Origin: Methylopila sp. Yamaguchi
Lineage (GTDB): Bacteria > Pseudomonadota > Alphaproteobacteria > Rhizobiales > Methylopilaceae
Assembly: GCF_002897035.1 (NCBI RefSeq)
Contig: NZ_BAUX01000010.1
Coordinates: forward strand, 1 to 64,000
Direction of reading: 5' to 3'
Length of the DNA: 64,000 nt
The position numbers and the translations under genes were made by a program. This document shows positions 60,921-64,000 of this stretch, piece after piece; positions within the stretch are counted from its first letter, which is position 1, and each line of letters begins with the position of its first letter. The notes under the pieces are model-generated. The model was not told where the DNA came from. It searched no databases and was given only the letters and a program-made list of their open reading frames with translations.

Positions 60921-61036
60921 AAGGCGTTAAGGAACATACGACGAACGGCTGCAGACGCTGCGCCGGGATCGACGGAGCCCCCTTCGGGCACGGGATCTGC
61001 CCCGCCCGCCAGACGCGCCATCGCTCGAAGCTTCTT

Positions 61037-61051
61037 GAACCACGCGGGAAC
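61037..61051 (+). promoter_or_regulatory. SOS (LexA) box 1, alphaproteobacterial type
   Basis: GAAC CACGCGG GAAC: an exact GAAC-N7-GAAC direct repeat, the LexA site known from alphaproteobacteria (GTTC-N7-GTTC on the other strand). It is 82 bases from the lexA start. Confidence 0.65.
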
Positions 61052-61069
61052 GGAACGTTAAGAGTTGCG

Positions 61070-61084
61070 GAACACATCTAGAAC
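61070..61084 (+). promoter_or_regulatory. SOS (LexA) box 2, alphaproteobacterial type
   Basis: GAAC ACATCTA GAAC: a second exact GAAC-N7-GAAC site, 33 bases (about three helical turns) after the first and 49 bases before the lexA ATG, a promoter-proximal place fitting autoregulation. Confidence 0.8.
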
Positions 61085-61132
61085 AGGTAGATATCTGTTC
61101 ATGATTTGTTTTGATTCTCGGCGGACCCGCCC

Positions 61133-61834
61133 ATGCTGACGCGCAAACAGTACGAACTGCTCCGCTTCATCCATGAGCGGCTGAAGGAGACCGGCGTGCC
61201 GCCGTCCTTCGACGAGATGAAGGACGCGCTGGACCTTAAGTCGAAGTCCGGGATCCACCGGCTCATCATGGCCCTCGAGGAGCGCGGGTTCATCCGTCGC
61301 CTTCCAAACCGGGCCCGGGCTCTCGAGGTGGTGAAGCTGCCGGAGGCGGCTGCGCCGCCCGTCTCGCGGCCCACCGGCCGGTTCGCGCCCAATGTCATCG
61401 AGGGCAATCTCGGGCGCGTGCGCCCGCCGCAGTCGGACGATGACGACAATCGCATGGTCGCGATCCCCGTCATGGGCAGGATCGCCGCCGGCGTGCCGAT
61501 CGAGGCGATCCAGGCGAAAAGCCACACCATCGCGGTCTCCCCCGACATGCTGTCCACGGGCGAGCACTTCGCGCTCGAAGTGCGCGGCGACTCGATGATT
61601 GAGGCGGGGATCCTCGATGGCGACCTCGTTCTGATCCGCAAGCAGACCGTCGCGGACACCGGCGACATCGTGGTCGCGTTGGTCGACGACGAGGAGGCGA
61701 CGCTGAAGCGCCTGCGCAAGCGCGGAGCGTCGATCGCCCTCGAGGCGGCCAATCCGGCCTACGAAACGCGCATCTTCGGCCCGGACCGTGTGGCGATCCA
61801 GGGACGGCTCGTTGGGCTCATCCGGCGCTACTGA
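61133..61834 (+). CDS. lexA: SOS repressor LexA
   Basis: A 233-residue repressor and self-cleaving peptidase. The N-terminal winged helix (1-66, [20 protein letters not shown]) is followed by a linker longer than in Escherichia coli, as usual for this class. Cleavage site is A119-G120 in GRIAAGVP; the dyad is S154 (GDSMIEAG) and K192 (ATLKRL). Two SOS boxes upstream indicate self-regulation. Its last 7 bases overlap the convergent comEC gene. Confidence 0.97.
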   Translation: MLTRKQYELLRFIHERLKETGVPPSFDEMKDALDLKSKSGIHRLIMALEERGFIRRLPNRARALEVVKLPEAAAPPVSRPTGRFAPNVIEGNLGRVRPPQSDDDDNRMVAIPVMGRIAAGVPIEAIQAKSHTIAVSPDMLSTGEHFALEVRGDSMIEAGILDGDLVLIRKQTVADTGDIVVALVDDEEATLKRLRKRGASIALEAANPAYETRIFGPDRVAIQGRLVGLIRRY

Positions 61835-64000
61835 TCGTCGTCCGAAGGCGCGTCGTCGTCCGCCGGATCGGTGGGATCGACTGGTTTTGCGACAGCGTTC
61901 GCCTTCGGGGGGCGGCGCGGTGCGAAGCGCAGCGCCAGAACGTCCGGCGGCGGGCGGACGATCGACGCGGATCCCTCCCAGGGCCGATGTCCGGCGGGAT
62001 CGCGCGCCGCGGTCGCGATAAAGGCGTCGCCCTGGCGGGTCAGCGACAGCGCGCCGGTGGCCCGCAGGGCGGCGCGGTCGATCACGGCCGCCGTCTCCGC
62101 GCAGGCGGGGGGCGCATCGAGCCGGGTGATGACGAGCGCCGCGCGGCGGCAGTCCTCCTCGAACGCGCGGGCGTCCCAGACCAGCGCCACGTCGCGTCCG
62201 TCGTCGAGGCGGCCGACGCAGCCATAAGGGTCGCAGCGCGGCGTCGCTGGTCCTGGGGGCCGACCATCGCGGTCCGCGATGTCGCCGTCGGCCGCGAGCC
62301 AGACCTTCGCGGCGAAATTGGTCGCGCGGGCGCCGAGCAGCGCCAGCCGGCCGTCAGGGCCCCGGATCGCCGCGGCGCGTCCGTCGCGGTCGATCGCGAC
62401 GTCCGGCCGCGCAGGCGCCGCCGCCAAAGCGAGGCCCGCCGCGATCATTGGCGCGGCGGCGTACCGGAGGGCGGTGCGCCACACGCAGAGCCAGGCCAGC
62501 CCTAGTGACAGCAGCGCGAGCGCGGTCGAGCCGAAGGCAGGGATCGCGCGCTCGGAGCCTGGCCAGGAGGCGACCGCGCGGGCGATCGCCAGCACGCCGC
62601 TGAGGCCCCATCCCATCAAGGTCCACCACGGCCCATCGAGGCCGAGCGGCGCGAACAGCAGGCCGCCGACCACGCAGGGCATGACGATCAGGCTGATCAG
62701 CGGCGTCGCAAGCGCGTTTCCAGCGAGCGCATAGGGCGTCACCCGGTGGAAGTGGTAGGCGGCGAAGGGCGCGGTCGCGAGCCCCGCCACCAGCGTGGTG
62801 ACGAGCGCGAGCGCGGCTGCAGTCCGCAGCCATCGCAGCGCGCGCGCCGCCCGGCCGTCGGGCGGCGGCCGCTCGTCGCGCGGCCGGGCCTCGAACCAGG
62901 CGACGAGCGCCGCGACGGCCGCGAACGACATCTGGAAACTCGGACCCAAGACGGCCTCGGGCGTCAGCGCCATGACGCACAGCGCCGCAAGCGCGAGGTT
63001 GCGCGGGGTGACGGCCGGGCGGCCGACGACGATGGCCGCGAACACGATCGCGACCATCAGGAAGGACCGCTGGGTCGCCACCTCCGCCCCGGAGAGCGCG
63101 AGGTAGAACGCGGCGCCCGCAAGCGCGACGACCGCCGCGACGCTCTTTACCGGCCAGGCGAGCGCCGCGCGTTGCGACAGCGCGAGCGCGGCGCGCACCA
63201 GCCAGAACAGGGTGCCCGCGACCAGCGCCATGTGCAGCCCCGAGATCGAGAGAATGTGGCTGAGGCCGGCCGCGCGCATTTCGTCTTCGACGGTCGCGCT
63301 GATCGGCCCCCGCACGCCGGTGACGAGAGCCGCCGCGACGGCGCCTTCGTCGCCGGCGACCGTGGCCGAGATCCGCGCCGTCAGGCGCTCCCTCAACCGT
63401 TCGAGCCGCGCGGCCAGCCGCTCGGCCGGGCCTGCGTCCGTCGCTGGCCCCAAATTGCGGACGTCCCTTGCCTGCTGCCCTGTCGCGCCCACGGCCTCGA
63501 AGAAGGCCGCCCGGGCGAAGTCGTAGCCGCCGGGCCGCACCGGCCCCTGGGGCGGCCGCCAGAACGCCGAAAGGGTCAGGCGGTCGCCGGCGGAGAGGGC
63601 CGGCCCCGCGCCGAGCGTCACCCGCGCCCGTCGGGGTCGCTCGCCGGGACTGAGCGACCCAAGCCGCTCGAGCTCCAGGGTGATCCGGCGCTGGCCGCGG
63701 TCGCTCGGCTCGATCGCGATCACCCGGCCCGTGGCCTCCGCCCGAAACGCGCGCGTCAGGGCCGGGGCCTCGACGCGGACGGTCGCGAGCTTGGCCGCGA
63801 GGAATCCCGCTGGCCCGAACGCGAGGACAAGCGCGAGCCCGAGGGCGACGAAGCGGCGCCGCGCGGCGACAGCCAGCCCCGCGCCCAGCCCCGCGAGCAG
63901 GACGGCGGCCCAGAGTTCGGGCTCGTGCGCCGCGGTGAAGTAGAGGATGACCCCGGCGCCGAAGGCGACCGGCGCCCACAGCGCGAAGCGCCCTGCGTCG
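61828..64000 (-). CDS. comEC: ComEC/Rec2-family DNA uptake protein (N-terminus outside window)
   Basis: At least 724 residues; the frame stays open to the last base of the window and the start is upstream of it. The visible part begins with two or three membrane helices (63740-64000, not a shadow: [14 protein letters not shown] and [16 protein letters not shown]), then an OB-like periplasmic domain, then the competence domain of about eight helices with [15 protein letters not shown]. No complete beta-lactamase-like C-terminal domain is seen, so this is the shorter ComEC form. It would form the channel for DNA passage into the cytosol. Confidence 0.9.
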   Translation of the reverse strand, partial: DAGRFALWAPVAFGAGVILYFTAAHEPELWAAVLLAGLGAGLAVAARRRFVALGLALVLAFGPAGFLAAKLATVRVEAPALTRAFRAEATGRVIAIEPSDRGQRRITLELERLGSLSPGERPRRARVTLGAGPALSAGDRLTLSAFWRPPQGPVRPGGYDFARAAFFEAVGATGQQARDVRNLGPATDAGPAERLAARLERLRERLTARISATVAGDEGAVAAALVTGVRGPISATVEDEMRAAGLSHILSISGLHMALVAGTLFWLVRAALALSQRAALAWPVKSVAAVVALAGAAFYLALSGAEVATQRSFLMVAIVFAAIVVGRPAVTPRNLALAALCVMALTPEAVLGPSFQMSFAAVAALVAWFEARPRDERPPPDGRAARALRWLRTAAALALVTTLVAGLATAPFAAYHFHRVTPYALAGNALATPLISLIVMPCVVGGLLFAPLGLDGPWWTLMGWGLSGVLAIARAVASWPGSERAIPAFGSTALALLSLGLAWLCVWRTALRYAAAPMIAAGLALAAAPARPDVAIDRDGRAAAIRGPDGRLALLGARATNFAAKVWLAADGDIADRDGRPPGPATPRCDPYGCVGRLDDGRDVALVWDARAFEEDCRRAALVITRLDAPPACAETAAVIDRAALRATGALSLTRQGDAFIATAARDPAGHRPWEGSASIVRPPPDVLALRFAPRRPPKANAVAKPVDPTDPADDDAPSDDDQ

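Larger units (their letters stand above)
60618..61132. other. 515-base region between the kinase and lexA
   Basis: No convincing gene; short frames on both strands have no recognisable protein pattern. It holds the right-hand inverted copy of the ACCCAAAGTTG sequence (60716-60726), a hairpin (60893-60920), and two SOS boxes in front of lexA. Its left part up to about 60890 is less GC-rich than the chromosome, like the islet. Confidence 0.6.

Noticed and set aside
60653-61081. 142-residue frame between the kinase and lexA
   Set aside because: No ribosome binding site, no recognisable pattern, and it runs across the hairpin and the SOS boxes.

Overview
The window is GC-rich chromosomal DNA (roughly two thirds G+C by eye) from an alphaproteobacterium, most likely a member of the Hyphomicrobiales (Rhizobiales). 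The signs are a pyruvate dehydrogenase operon whose E1-beta subunit carries its own lipoyl domain, a SUF-only Fe-S assembly operon with an extra cysteine desulfurase in front of sufB, NDUFA12 and DUF2155 proteins, convergent lexA/comEC, and alphaproteobacterial direct-repeat LexA boxes (GAAC-N7-GAAC). No rRNA, tRNA, CRISPR array, integrase or intact IS was recognised. The genus cannot be fixed from this sequence alone.

Layout. 1-6.4 kb: the end of an AsmA/DUF3971-like envelope protein, convergent tyrS, a small membrane protein and anmK. 6.5-17 kb: a CPA1 cation/proton antiporter, ftsB, the PDH operon (pdhA-pdhB-small ORF-Uma2 nuclease-pdhC-tautomerase-lpdA), a small stress membrane protein behind a perfect 23-bp palindrome, a terminator, and lipA. 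17.4-28.2 kb: an alpha/beta hydrolase divergent from the SUF operon (cysteine desulfurase-sufB-C-D-S-sufT-VOC protein-sufA-tfoX-like-tenA), then an Old Yellow Enzyme reductase. 28.2-41 kb: a GGDEF cyclase, a DEAD-box helicase, two hydrolases, a secreted hypothetical protein, parE, mazG, a tyrosine phosphatase, a transglutaminase/TlpA pair, and threonine ammonia-lyase. 41-44.3 kb: aroQ-accB-accC-aat. 44.4-48.1 kb: a coiled-coil membrane protein, a GT2 glycosyltransferase, map and radC. 48.2-52.9 kb: an ATP-grasp / alpha-E / transglutaminase-like / membrane protein / Anbu protease cluster. 53-54.7 kb: DUF2155, NDUFA12 and a LysM-amidase on the minus strand. 55.2-64 kb: nrdJ behind paired NrdR-like boxes, a small accessory islet, lexA with two SOS boxes, and comEC running off the end.

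Most genes are housekeeping. Two places stand out. First, at 58.9-60.7 kb, between nrdJ and lexA, two overlapping genes encode a small protein that looks RNase H-like (DUF3010-like, inferred) and a complete Ser/Thr protein kinase with an unrecognised C-terminal domain. Copies of an 11-nt sequence lie inverted at the two edges. I know of no description of this pair. Second, the ATP-grasp/Anbu cluster matches a predicted peptide-ligation/proteolysis system, but its transglutaminase-like protein has Ser where the catalytic Cys is expected, and a four-helix membrane protein sits between it and the protease.

Several intergenic regions hold short compound-palindrome repeats. Two of them share a 54-bp segment in opposite orientation (17.1 and 32.8 kb), which points to a dispersed repeat family in this genome.
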